Notes under the pieces: model-generated
Told to the model about the DNA's origin: nothing
The model's input: only the letters and a program-made list of their open reading frames with translations
The model's database searches: none
Shown here: piece by piece, positions 17,839-25,768 of the stretch
Numbering within the stretch: the stretch's first letter is position 1
Layout: each line of letters opens with the position of its first letter
Made by a program: the position numbers and the translations under genes
Assembly: GCF_015751765.1 (NCBI RefSeq)
Contig: NZ_JADOTX010000001.1
Location: 5,022,001 to 5,086,000 of the forward strand
DNA length: 64,000 bases
Reading direction: 5' to 3'
Source: Micromonospora ureilytica
GTDB taxonomy: Bacteria; Actinomycetota; Actinomycetes; Mycobacteriales; Micromonosporaceae

Positions 17839-20325
17839 ATGACCACCTCACTCGCCGACCACCTGCGGTCGCTGCCCGACGAGTCACTGGCCGCGCTCCT
17901 CCAGCTGCGGCCCGACCTCGTCGTGCCCGTGCCGGCCGACGTCTCCGCCCTGGCCATCCGGGCCCAGTCCCGGGTCTCCGTGGCCCGCGCTCTGGACGGT
18001 CTGGACCAGTTCACCCTCCAGATCCTCGACGCCGCCCGCCTCACCCGAAATCCGGACGACGCCACCACGGCCACCGACACCGTGCTCGCGATGGCGACCG
18101 CCGGGCCGCAACCGCCGGCTCCGACGGCCGTCCGGGCCGCCGTGGGCCGACTGCGTGCGCTCTTCCTGCTGTACGGCCCGGAGCACGCGCTCCGGGTGGT
18201 ACCCGCCGTCGACGAAGTCTCCCCGCACCCCGCTGGGCTCGGCCGGCCCGCCGCGGAGCTGGACCCGCGCACGGCTGCGCTCTGCGCGGACCCGGCGAAG
18301 CTGCGACGGACGGTGCTCGCCGCCCCGCCCTCGGCCCGGGCGATCCTGGACCGGTTGGCGGCCGGCCCGCCGGTGGGCAGCGTGCCGCCGGGGGCGTTGC
18401 AGGCGCCGCCACTCGGCGCGGAGGACCCGGTCCTCACCGACCCGACCAACGGTGGCGCGCCGACCGGCTCCCCGGTGCGGTGGCTCGTCGACAACCGGCT
18501 GCTGGTCCCGGTGACGACCGGCTCGTCCACGGCCAGCGGAACTGTGGAGTTGCCCCGCGAGGTCGGCCTGCTGCTGCGCCGCGACAGCGGTCCGCTCGGG
18601 CCCCTGCGCACCAGCCCACCGCAGGTGGCCGCCGCGCCGCGTGAGCCGAAGGCTGTCGACTCGGCCGGGGCCGGGCAGACCATGGAGGTGGTCCGGCACA
18701 CCGAAGGGCTGCTGGAGCAGCTCGCCGACGAACCCGCGCCGGTGCTGCGTTCGGGCGGCATCGGTGTGCGGGATCTGCGCCGGTTGGCGCGTACCGCCGG
18801 GTTGGACGAACCGACCACGGCGCTGCTGCTGGAGGTCGCGTACGCGGCAGGGCTCGTCGGTGAGCTGGAGATGCCCGGTTCGGTCACCGGCCGGTACGGG
18901 GCGGATCAGCAGGTTCTGCCGACCGGCGGGTACGAGGTGTGGCGGGCCGCCTCGCTGGCCCAACGGTGGGAGCAGCTCGCCCGAGCCTGGCTGACAATGA
19001 CCCGGCAGGTGGGGCTGGTCGGCCGCCGTGACGACCGGGACCGGCCGATCACCGCGCTCTCCGCCGAGGCCGAACGGGCCAGCGTGCCGGCCACCCGGCG
19101 GGCGGTGCTCGGCGTACTCGTCGATCTGGAGCCGGCGACGGCGCCCACCCCGGAGGAGGTGCAGGACCTGCTGGACTGGCGGGCCCCACGCCGCAGCCGG
19201 GGCCGGGAGGCCGCCCACCGGGAGGTGTTGGCCGAGGCCGCACAGCTGGGCGTGACGGGTTTGGGGGCGCTCACCTCGTACGGTCGGCTGCTGCTCGGTG
19301 ACCTGACGTCGGCCGACGAGCGGGGCGGCGACGACCCGCTGGGCGTGCACGCGGACGTCGAGAGCGGCGACCCGTCCAGTGCCGTCCGGGCATTGGACGC
19401 GTTGCTGCCCGCACCGGTCGACCACTTCCTGGTGCAGGCCGATCTGACCGTGGTGGTGCCCGGCCCACCCGAGCCGGCGCTCGCCGTCGAGCTGGAGGCG
19501 ATGACCGAGCTCGAGTCGGCCGGCGGGGCCAGCGTGCACCGGGTGACCACGGCGAGCGTGCGACGGGCACTGGATTCCGGCTACACGGCCAACGACCTGC
19601 ACGACGTGTTCCGGCGCCGGTCGCGTACCCCGGTGCCGCAGGGGCTCACCTACCTGATCGACGACGTGGCCCGTAAGCACGGTGGGCTACGGGTCGGCCT
19701 GGCCGGGGCGTACCTGCGCAGCGACGACGAGACGCTGATCAGCGAGGTGCTGGCCGACCGGCGGCTGGAGTCGTTGGCGCTGCGCCGGCTCGCCCCGACG
19801 GTGCTGTGCACGCAGTATCAGGTTGGTCGGCTGCTGGGCGCGCTTCGCGACGTGGGGTACGCCCCGGTGCAGGAGGACGGCACCGGCAGCACAGTGCTGG
19901 CCCGGCCGCGAATCCGGCGTGCCCCGCCCCGGGTGTCGGTGACCACTCGGACGATCGACCCGCTGGCCGCCCCGAAGCTGCCGATGCCCCGGCTGCTCGG
20001 CGTGGTGGAGCACATCCGACGCGGTGACGCGGCGGCGCGGGCGGCCCGACGGGCACCGGCGGTGGTGCGCGGCGGCGCGCCGGGGCTGGGTGGCGGCCCG
20101 GTGCCGGCGCACACCCACAGCGAGGCCCTGGCGGTGCTCCAGCAGGCGGTCCGGGACAAGGCGCTGGTCTGGGTCGGGTACGTCGACGCGCACGGGGCGA
20201 CCGCGTCGCGCCTGCTCAAGCCGGTCTCGATCGGTGCCGGCTACCTGCGGGCCGAGGACGAACGGACCGAGATGCTGCACACGTTCGCGCTGCACCGGAT
20301 CACCGCGGCGGTGGTGGCGGACTGA
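17839..20325 (+). CDS. Helicase-associated (XPB partner) domain protein
   Basis: The 828-aa protein starts MTTSLADHLRSLPDESLAAL LQLRPDLVVPVP, the signature of the actinobacterial helicase-C-terminal/XPB-associated family (Mycobacterium homologue beside ercc3). The N-terminal half is helical winged-helix-like. It includes VDHFLVQADLTVVVPGPPEP (around residue 530) and ends with a WYL-like beta domain (WVGYVDAHGATASRLLKPVS). It has no Walker motifs. It is likely a regulator or accessory of the XPB helicase encoded 1.4 kb downstream, with two opposing genes between them. Confidence 0.8.
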   Translation: MTTSLADHLRSLPDESLAALLQLRPDLVVPVPADVSALAIRAQSRVSVARALDGLDQFTLQILDAARLTRNPDDATTATDTVLAMATAGPQPPAPTAVRAAVGRLRALFLLYGPEHALRVVPAVDEVSPHPAGLGRPAAELDPRTAALCADPAKLRRTVLAAPPSARAILDRLAAGPPVGSVPPGALQAPPLGAEDPVLTDPTNGGAPTGSPVRWLVDNRLLVPVTTGSSTASGTVELPREVGLLLRRDSGPLGPLRTSPPQVAAAPREPKAVDSAGAGQTMEVVRHTEGLLEQLADEPAPVLRSGGIGVRDLRRLARTAGLDEPTTALLLEVAYAAGLVGELEMPGSVTGRYGADQQVLPTGGYEVWRAASLAQRWEQLARAWLTMTRQVGLVGRRDDRDRPITALSAEAERASVPATRRAVLGVLVDLEPATAPTPEEVQDLLDWRAPRRSRGREAAHREVLAEAAQLGVTGLGALTSYGRLLLGDLTSADERGGDDPLGVHADVESGDPSSAVRALDALLPAPVDHFLVQADLTVVVPGPPEPALAVELEAMTELESAGGASVHRVTTASVRRALDSGYTANDLHDVFRRRSRTPVPQGLTYLIDDVARKHGGLRVGLAGAYLRSDDETLISEVLADRRLESLALRRLAPTVLCTQYQVGRLLGALRDVGYAPVQEDGTGSTVLARPRIRRAPPRVSVTTRTIDPLAAPKLPMPRLLGVVEHIRRGDAAARAARRAPAVVRGGAPGLGGGPVPAHTHSEALAVLQQAVRDKALVWVGYVDAHGATASRLLKPVSIGAGYLRAEDERTEMLHTFALHRITAAVVAD

Positions 20326-20354
20326 CCGGCGGCGCCCCGCGCGGGCGCTGTCGG

Positions 20355-20591
20355 TCAGCGGCGGCTACGGCGTACGGTGCCGACCACCGAGATGATCAGC
20401 AGCAGCGCGAAGCCGGCGCCGGCGGACTCCCCGACCGAGTCGACGAAGCCCTGCTGGAGCACCAGCCAGCCGAAGAGGAACCACCCGAGGAGGAGCGTCG
20501 CGGCGACGGCGTACGCGATCACTGTCGCTCGGGACACCTCGTCGGGTGATGCTTGCTCGTGCTCCGCGATCACGTCACGGTCGACCGTCAT
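20355..20591 (-). CDS. Small two-TM membrane protein
   Basis: The 78-aa protein has a charged N-terminus (MTVDRDVIAEHEQASPDEVS) and two hydrophobic helices (VIAYAVAATLLLGWFLFGWL; GAGFALLLIISVVGTV), ending in RRSRR. No named family is recognised. It is downstream of the L,D-transpeptidase on the same strand (97-nt gap) and could be cotranscribed. Confidence 0.6.
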   Translation of the reverse strand: MTVDRDVIAEHEQASPDEVSRATVIAYAVAATLLLGWFLFGWLVLQQGFVDSVGESAGAGFALLLIISVVGTVRRSRR

Positions 20592-20688
20592 GCCCAGCCT
20601 CCCCGCCCGGTCCGGCCCTGGACTCCCAGGGTGACACTCGAAAGTCCGGTCGGACAGGGGGTTACCGCCGTGATTCGCTCCGTGTCGC

Positions 20689-21570
20689 TCAGGTGCCGGG
20701 GCGCCGACCGATCAGCACGACCCGGGTGCCGACCTTTCCGAGCTCCCACATCCGGACGGCGTCCGCGTGCAGGAGGTTGACGCACCCGTGCGAGCCGATC
20801 GACTTCTCGTGCAGGTAGGTGGTGGTCTCGTGGAAGCCCATCCCCTGGGTGAAGTGCTGCCAGTACGGCAGCCACACCTCGTACGGGTTGGACCACTCCT
20901 TGGGGTTGCGGTAGTTGACGGCGTACGTGCCGGCCGGGGTGCGGTAGCCGGACATGCCGGTGCGGGTCACCGTCGGCGCCATGATCACCTTGCCGCCGCG
21001 GAGCGCCCAGACGGTCTGCCGGGTCAGGTCCACGCAGAACGTGGTGCCGGTGCCGGCCTTGCAGCGGGTCGTGTCGGTGGTGGCGAGGCGCTGGGCCACG
21101 TCGAGGGTGGTCGGTCCGGCGCGACCCTCGACGGGGCGGATGCCGTACCTCTTCTGGAACTTCTTGATCGCGGCGCAGTCGGCGGCGGACTGCCGACCAT
21201 CCACTGTCACCGCCCCGAACCCGCCCAACCGGGCCAGGTGGGTCTCCACGGCACGCTGGTGCTGGCCCTGGGGGCAGCCGGCGACTGTCGGCGTACCGGT
21301 GCCGGGGGTCGTCGTGGGTGCTGCCGTGCGGGTCGGCTTCGGCGTGGGTTTCCGGGAGGGTTTCGGGGTGGGCACGGCCGGCGTGGGCCGGCCGTGCTGG
21401 TCCGGCCGGGACGTGTCGCTCGCCCCCGTTGCCTGTTCCGCCGCACCGGCTGGGGCGGCTCCCCCGCCACCACTCCCGCCGGACTGCGGATCGAACGCGC
21501 ACGCACCCGCGCCGACCAGCACGACCACCACAAGGGTGACCAGCCGGGAAGTAATCCGGACATGCTCCAT
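20689..21570 (-). CDS. L,D-transpeptidase (YkuD) with peptidoglycan-binding domain
   Basis: The 293-aa secreted protein has an N-terminal hydrophobic signal (LVTLVVVVLVGAGACAF, with Cys ~24 in an imperfect lipobox), a Pro/Thr-rich stalk (PTPKPSRKPTPKPTRTAAPT), a PG_binding_1-like domain (about residues 100-160, CAAIKKFQKRYGIRP) and a YkuD domain. The catalytic SHGCVNL motif (Cys near residue 266) and upstream His of HEKSIGSHG are intact. It should form 3-3 cross-links or anchor proteins in peptidoglycan. It is divergent from the XPB helicase gene. Confidence 0.88.
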   Translation of the reverse strand: MEHVRITSRLVTLVVVVLVGAGACAFDPQSGGSGGGGAAPAGAAEQATGASDTSRPDQHGRPTPAVPTPKPSRKPTPKPTRTAAPTTTPGTGTPTVAGCPQGQHQRAVETHLARLGGFGAVTVDGRQSAADCAAIKKFQKRYGIRPVEGRAGPTTLDVAQRLATTDTTRCKAGTGTTFCVDLTRQTVWALRGGKVIMAPTVTRTGMSGYRTPAGTYAVNYRNPKEWSNPYEVWLPYWQHFTQGMGFHETTTYLHEKSIGSHGCVNLLHADAVRMWELGKVGTRVVLIGRRPGT

Positions 21571-21742
21571 GGCACCTCCCCAGACAGTCGTCCCTTTACT
21601 AGACGTTCGTGAGTGCCGTCACGGTTGCGGCCGGTGAGCATCTTTCTTTCGTCGTCCCGCATCGTGCAACACTGGATGGTCGGCCAGCGGCGGGTATGCG
21701 ACCCGTCCCGGCCGGACGGCCAACCGAGGAGAGGACGCTGGC

Positions 21743-23422
21743 GTGAGCGGTGGACCACTGATCGTGCAGTCGGACAAGACCCTGCTGCTGGAGATCGACC
21801 ACCCCGACGCGCAAGCCTGCCGGATGGCGATCGCGCCGTTCGCGGAGCTGGAACGCTCGCCGGAGCACGTGCACACCTACCGCCTGACCCCGCTGGGTCT
21901 GTGGAACGCCCGCGCCGCGGGGCACGACGCCGAGGGTGTCGTGGACTCGCTGCTCAAGTACTCCCGCTACCCGGTGCCGCACGCGCTGCTGGTGGACGTG
22001 GCCGACACGATGGACCGGTACGGCCGGCTTCAGCTCGCCAACGACCCGGCGTACGGGCTGGTGCTGCGCGCACTGGACCGGCTGGTGCTGATCGAGGTGG
22101 CCAAGAGCAAGAAGCTCGCCGGGATGCTCGGCGACAAGATCGACGACGACACCATCCGGGTGCACCCGTCCGAGCGCGGCCGGCTCAAGCAGGCGCTGCT
22201 CAAGCTGGGCTGGCCGGCGGAGGACCTGGCCGGTTACGTCGACGGTGAGGCGCACCCGATCGAGCTGGCCGAGGCCGGCAAGGACGGGCGCAAGCCGTGG
22301 ACGCTGCGCTCGTACCAGCGGGAGGCCGTCGAGGCGTTCTGGGCCGGCGGGTCGGGGGTGGTGGTGCTGCCCTGTGGCGCCGGCAAGACCCTGGTCGGCG
22401 CGGCGGCGATGGCCGAGGCGAAGGCGACCACCCTGATCCTGGTCACCAACACGGTCGCCGGCCGGCAGTGGAAGCGGGAGCTGATCGCCCGCACGTCGCT
22501 GACCGAGGAGGAGATCGGCGAGTACTCCGGTGAGCGCAAGGAGATCCGCCCGGTCACCATCGCCACGTACCAGGTGCTCACCTCGCGGCGCGGCGGCGCG
22601 TTCACCCACCTGGACCTCTTCGGGGCCCGCGACTGGGGCCTGGTCGTCTACGACGAGGTGCACCTGCTGCCCGCGCCGATCTTCCGGTTCACCGCGGACC
22701 TCCAGGCCCGCCGCCGGCTGGGCCTCACCGCGACTCTGGTACGCGAGGACGGCCGCGAGGGTGACGTGTTCAGCCTCATCGGCCCGAAGCGGTACGACGC
22801 GCCGTGGAAGGACATCGAGTCGCAGGGCTGGATCGCCCCGGCCGAGTGCACCGAGGTCCGGGTGACCCTGACCGACGCGGAGCGGATGTCGTACGCGACT
22901 GCGGAGGCCGAGGAGCGCTACCGGATGGCGGCCACCGCCCGCACCAAGCTGCCGGTGGTCAAGGCGCTTGTCGACCGGCACCCGGACGACCAGGTGCTGG
23001 TGATCGGCGCGTACATCGATCAGCTGCACCAGCTCGGCGAGTACCTGGACGCGCCGATCATCCAGGGCTCGACCACCAACAAGGAGCGGGAGCGGCTCTT
23101 CGACGCGTTCCGCACCGGGGAGATCCGCACCCTGGTGATCTCGAAGGTCGGCAACTTCTCCATCGACCTGCCCGAGGCGGCGGTGGCGATCCAGGTGTCG
23201 GGGACGTTCGGGTCGCGGCAGGAGGAGGCGCAGCGGTTGGGCCGGGTGCTCCGGCCGAAGGCCGACGGCCGGCAGGCGCACTTCTACACTGTGGTGTCCC
23301 GGGACACGATCGACACCGAATACGCGGCACACCGGCAGCGCTTCCTCGCCGAGCAGGGGTACGCGTACACGATCGTCGACGCCGACGACGTCCTCGGCCC
23401 GTCGCTGCCGTCCCTCGACTAA
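21743..23422 (+). CDS. DNA repair helicase, XPB/ERCC3 type
   Basis: The 559-aa SF2 helicase starts SGGPLIVQSDKTLLLEIDHP, the N-terminal damage-recognition-like region of bacterial XPB. Walker A is LPCGAGKTLVG (~residue 210), motif II DEVH (~304), motif III TATL, and motif VI QEEAQRLGRVLRPK (~491). Bacterial XPB is a 3'-5' helicase that works with the Bax1 nuclease in some lineages; no bax1 is visible here. The GTG start has a strong GAGGAGAGG upstream. A nested-hairpin repeat follows the stop. Confidence 0.93.
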   Translation: MSGGPLIVQSDKTLLLEIDHPDAQACRMAIAPFAELERSPEHVHTYRLTPLGLWNARAAGHDAEGVVDSLLKYSRYPVPHALLVDVADTMDRYGRLQLANDPAYGLVLRALDRLVLIEVAKSKKLAGMLGDKIDDDTIRVHPSERGRLKQALLKLGWPAEDLAGYVDGEAHPIELAEAGKDGRKPWTLRSYQREAVEAFWAGGSGVVVLPCGAGKTLVGAAAMAEAKATTLILVTNTVAGRQWKRELIARTSLTEEEIGEYSGERKEIRPVTIATYQVLTSRRGGAFTHLDLFGARDWGLVVYDEVHLLPAPIFRFTADLQARRRLGLTATLVREDGREGDVFSLIGPKRYDAPWKDIESQGWIAPAECTEVRVTLTDAERMSYATAEAEERYRMAATARTKLPVVKALVDRHPDDQVLVIGAYIDQLHQLGEYLDAPIIQGSTTNKERERLFDAFRTGEIRTLVISKVGNFSIDLPEAAVAIQVSGTFGSRQEEAQRLGRVLRPKADGRQAHFYTVVSRDTIDTEYAAHRQRFLAEQGYAYTIVDADDVLGPSLPSLD

Positions 23423-23439
23423 CGACGCGCGCGCGGCCT

Positions 23440-23516
23440 TGATCGACTCGGTTTTCAGGAAGTCGCGGTGTCCGGGGCGCTTCGATGCCCCGGTTTCCTG
23501 AAACCCGAGTCGATCA
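23440..23516. repeat. Nested-hairpin intergenic repeat / terminator
   Basis: The left arm (23440-23461, TGATCGACTCGG...) and right arm (23495-23516, ...CCGAGTCGATCA) are 22-nt inverted repeats with a single mismatch. Inside them is a second hairpin of CCGGGGC and GCCCCGG. It starts 18 nt after the helicase stop, so it can end that transcript. The length and nesting go beyond an ordinary terminator. Confidence 0.65.
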
Positions 23517-23563
23517 GCGCGGTGGGTGCGGCCGCGGGGCGGGGACGTGGTGTCTCGCGCGCC

Positions 23564-23592
23564 CCCTATGGAGCTGATGTCGTAAACGAATC
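23564..23592 (+). repeat. Copy of the 29-bp GGAGCTGATG...CGTAAACGAATC motif
   Basis: This 29-bp stretch matches the complement of 15669-15697 at 27 of 29 positions. It is followed by GCC, so that GCTGA and TCAGC form the ends of a dyad. As in the 15.3 kb locus, it stands beside degenerate tandem repeats. Confidence 0.6.
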
Positions 23593-23649
23593 AGCCGTAC
23601 GGCGTGGACGGCGGCCACTGGCAGCGCCGGGCAGCCGCGCACCGCGCTC

Positions 23650-23745
23650 CGGGCAGTCACGCCTCGGGCAACGCTTCAGGCAGTCACGCCTCATGCACCC
23701 TTCAGGCAGTCACGCCTCGTGCACCGTGCTCCGGGCAGCCAGCGA
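23650..23745. repeat. Degenerate ~26-bp tandem repeat
   Basis: Four imperfect units of the form CAGGCAGTCACGCCTCRTGCACC run in tandem up to the gntR 3' end. The last unit is strongly diverged. The 23423-23748 gap holds no credible gene. Confidence 0.55.
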
Positions 23746-23748
23746 GCG

Positions 23749-23976
23749 TCAGCGCATGCGGGACTCCGCGACGAAGACCCCGCGCCCCGGACGTCCGACG
23801 AGCACGTCCTGCTTCCGCAGCTTCGCCACCGCACGGTGGATGGTCGACACCGACACGTCGTAGTGGTCGGACAGCTGCTGGGTGGACGGTATCTGCGACC
23901 CGGGCGGGAACTCACCCACCTTGATCCGCCTCAGCAGATCATCGATCAACTCGCTCATGGTCGGGGGAATCGGCAC
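23749..23976 (-). CDS. Small GntR-type winged-helix regulator
   Basis: The 75-aa protein is just a GntR DNA-binding domain: ELIDDLLRRIKVGEFPPGSQ, IPSTQQLSDHYDVSVSTIHR, and RKQDVLVGRPGRGVFVAES. It lacks any effector-binding domain. GTG 23976 is preferred since AAGGGG precedes it by 8 nt; ATG 23958 has no ribosome site. The gene faces away from a coupled pair of small ORFs across a ~350-nt intergenic region holding a good promoter, so it may regulate that pair. Confidence 0.8.
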   Translation of the reverse strand: MPIPPTMSELIDDLLRRIKVGEFPPGSQIPSTQQLSDHYDVSVSTIHRAVAKLRKQDVLVGRPGRGVFVAESRMR

Positions 23977-24095
23977 GCGGAGGCCCCTTGCAGTCGGTTG
24001 GCCCGCCCAGTATCGAGCACCGGGTGAAAGAGCGGCAACAACTGGAAGGGAAGCAGCAGCAACCACAGCAGCGAGATTTGCAAGATAGGAGAGCG

Positions 24096-24124
24096 TTGAC
24101 AGAGGTGACAGGTATCGGTAGCGT
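24096..24124 (+). promoter_or_regulatory. Sigma-70-like promoter TTGACA-N17-TAGCGT
   Basis: A consensus -35 TTGACA (24096-24101) is spaced 17 nt from TAGCGT (24119-24124), directed towards the small coding pair at 24328. TGACAG recurs 9 nt downstream within the spacer, which could be a GntR contact site. The 23977-24327 gap otherwise shows CAG-rich low complexity and no gene. Confidence 0.5.
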
Positions 24125-24327
24125 CGCTCTCGGTGATGCGGTGCCGCTGCGGTCGGTTGGCGCCTCTCGTACTGGTCTCGCATCGCTGTTCAGGCCCCAC
24201 CCGCCGCGCTCCCCCGCGCGGACCTGCTGCCGTACCCCCGAACGGCCGCAGGTGGGCGGTCTCCGCCGAGCGCAACCGGCGGAGACCGCCCCTCCACGTC
24301 GATCCCATCCGACGAAGGGCAACCACC

Positions 24328-24441
24328 GTGCGCAACCAGACCCGTCGGCCGGCGAGCCGACGCGACGAGCCACCTCCGACGAGAAGGTGGGAAGAGTCGC
24401 CGCAGCCCTGGCAGATCTTCGAACAGCGCCGCTACCGATGA
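24328..24441 (+). CDS. 37-aa Arg/Pro-rich small protein
   Basis: A GTG preceded by GAAGGG (8 nt) opens a 37-aa frame reading VRNQTRRPASRRDEPPPTRR then WEESPQPWQIFEQRRYR. Its TGA overlaps the ATG of the next gene (ATGA). A good ribosome site and the overlap argue that it is translated. It may be a leader or coupling peptide, or a small basic protein. No family recognised. Confidence 0.5.
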   Translation: MRNQTRRPASRRDEPPPTRRWEESPQPWQIFEQRRYR

Positions 24442-24704
24442 GCGACCGCTGGGTGATCCACCTGCCGATCACCGCGCCTGACCTGCTGCGCGCCCGGATC
24501 TTCGCGCGTACCGCCGCTCGGGTATTGGTCCGGCTCAGCGCGCGGGTCGAGCCGGGCGGGGTGACCGTCTCGGCGGAGGACCAGCAGGGCGTACGACATT
24601 GGGTCTTCTGTGATCGGCCACTGCCCGGCGGCGCGCGGTGCGCCCTGCCGGTTGACCACCTCGCGCACTGCGCCCGGCGCACGCCCAGGCCCAGCGGTCG
24701 GTGA
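24438..24704 (+). CDS. Conserved-looking 88-aa hypothetical protein
   Basis: The 88-aa protein reads MSDRWVIHLPITAPDLLRAR, with two beta-rich stretches (RVLVRLSARVEPGGVTVSAE and HWVFCDRPLPGGARCALPVD) and a C-terminal CxxxxxxxCxxxxxHxxHC pattern (Cys and His residues from ~63 to ~80) that could bind a metal. It starts inside the ATGA overlap with the upstream 37-aa frame. It is opposite the small GntR gene. Function unknown. Confidence 0.6.
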   Translation: MSDRWVIHLPITAPDLLRARIFARTAARVLVRLSARVEPGGVTVSAEDQQGVRHWVFCDRPLPGGARCALPVDHLAHCARRTPRPSGR

Positions 24705-24725
24705 ATTCGGTGCGCGCGGCAGCGC

Positions 24726-25298
24726 TCACCGGGAGAAGCGGGCCACCAGCACCGCCAGCCGGTGGTCGTGGCCGGCGCGGCGGAGTCGGCCGCTGCGCAT
24801 CAGCGTGACCAGCCCGTGCAGGCCGGCCCAGAAGGTTTCGGTGACCGTCTCCAGGTCGTCGTCCCCAGCGACCGGGCGCACTGTCTCGGACAGTTCGGCG
24901 AAGCCTCGGGCCAGGTCCGTCGGGACGTCCTGAGTGGCGAACGGCAGGTCCACGGCGAGGGTGAACATCGCGTCGTAGATCGCGGGCCGCTGCTGGGCGA
25001 ACGCGACGTACGCGGCTGCCACGTCGGCGACCGCCTGCCGGGGGCTGGCGGCCGAGGCTCGGGCCGTGGCCACGGCGTTGGCCAGCTCGGCGAAGCCCTC
25101 GACGGCTACCGCCGCCATGATGGCGTCCTTGCCCTTGAAGTGGCTGTAGAGGACGGGCTGGCTGTACTCGATTTCGGCGGCGAGCCGCCGGGTGGTCACC
25201 GCGTCCCAGCCTTCTGCCAACGCCAGGTCCCGTGCCGCGCTGATGATTGCCTGCTCCCGCTCAGCCCGCTCACGCTGCCGGCGCGCCTGTGTCGACAT
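24726..25298 (-). CDS. TetR-family transcriptional regulator
   Basis: The 190-aa protein has a TetR N-terminal HTH: IISAARDLALAEGWDAVTTR, RLAAEIEYSQPVLYSHFKGK (recognition helix QPVLYSHF), then a helical ligand-binding domain of the TetR_C_33-like type (RGFAELSETV...WAGLHGLVTLMRSGRL). It is divergent from a DUF4267 membrane protein, with two identical CTAGCACCGCTAG sites between them. It should repress itself and that gene in the absence of an unknown ligand. Confidence 0.88.
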   Translation of the reverse strand: MSTQARRQRERAEREQAIISAARDLALAEGWDAVTTRRLAAEIEYSQPVLYSHFKGKDAIMAAVAVEGFAELANAVATARASAASPRQAVADVAAAYVAFAQQRPAIYDAMFTLAVDLPFATQDVPTDLARGFAELSETVRPVAGDDDLETVTETFWAGLHGLVTLMRSGRLRRAGHDHRLAVLVARFSR

Positions 25299-25307
25299 GA
25301 CAGGATC

Positions 25308-25320
25308 CTAGCACCGCTAG
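25308..25320. promoter_or_regulatory. TetR operator copy 1 (CTAGCACCGCTAG)
   Basis: CTAGC-ACC-GCTAG is a perfect 5-bp-arm dyad 10 nt upstream of the tetR start. An identical 13-mer occurs 50 bp away, about five helical turns. Confidence 0.7.
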
Positions 25321-25357
25321 CGATCCTGCCGGCGCTCTGCTAGCGTCGCTCTCACAT

Positions 25358-25370
25358 CTAGCACCGCTAG
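25358..25370. promoter_or_regulatory. TetR operator copy 2 (CTAGCACCGCTAG)
   Basis: This 13-mer is identical to 25308-25320 and lies 16 nt before the DUF4267 ATG, just upstream of its GGAG ribosome site. A half-like GCTAGCG lies between the copies near 25339. Confidence 0.7.
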
Positions 25371-25386
25371 GAATTGGAGCAGACTC

Positions 25387-25758
25387 ATGCTGGCACCCCT
25401 TGCCTACGGGCTCGCCGTCGTACTCAGCCTTTTCGTTGCCTTTATCGGTCTGCGGTTCCTGCTGGTGCCCCAGGCCGCAGCCGCGGGGTACGGCGTTCCG
25501 GCCCGGCCGGACGGTGATCCCGCCTACCTGACGGTCAAGGGCCTGAAGGACCTCACCTTCGGGCTGCTCGGCCTCACCCTGATCGCCTTCACCACCGCCG
25601 ACGCGGTCGCGTGGTTCATGCTGGTCGTCGCGCTCGTCCCGCTTGGCGACACCGTCATCGTGCTGCGGAACGGCGGGACGAAGGCCGTCGCCTTCGGCAT
25701 CCACTTCGCCACCGCCGTAGTGGTCCTCCTGGACGCCGCCCTGCTGTTCGCCCTGTGA
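25387..25758 (+). CDS. DUF4267 integral membrane protein
   Basis: The 123-aa protein has four hydrophobic helices (LAYGLAVVLSLFVAFIGLRF; LTFGLLGLTLIAFTTADAVA; WFMLVVALVPLGDTVIVL; AFGIHFATAVVVLLDAALLF). The conserved YGVP...YLTVKGLKDLTFGLL stretch is typical of DUF4267. Function unknown; regulation by the adjacent TetR points to a stress or detoxification role. ATG 25387 follows GGAGC. Confidence 0.8.
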   Translation: MLAPLAYGLAVVLSLFVAFIGLRFLLVPQAAAAGYGVPARPDGDPAYLTVKGLKDLTFGLLGLTLIAFTTADAVAWFMLVVALVPLGDTVIVLRNGGTKAVAFGIHFATAVVVLLDAALLFAL

Positions 25759-25768
25759 CCAGCGCGCC

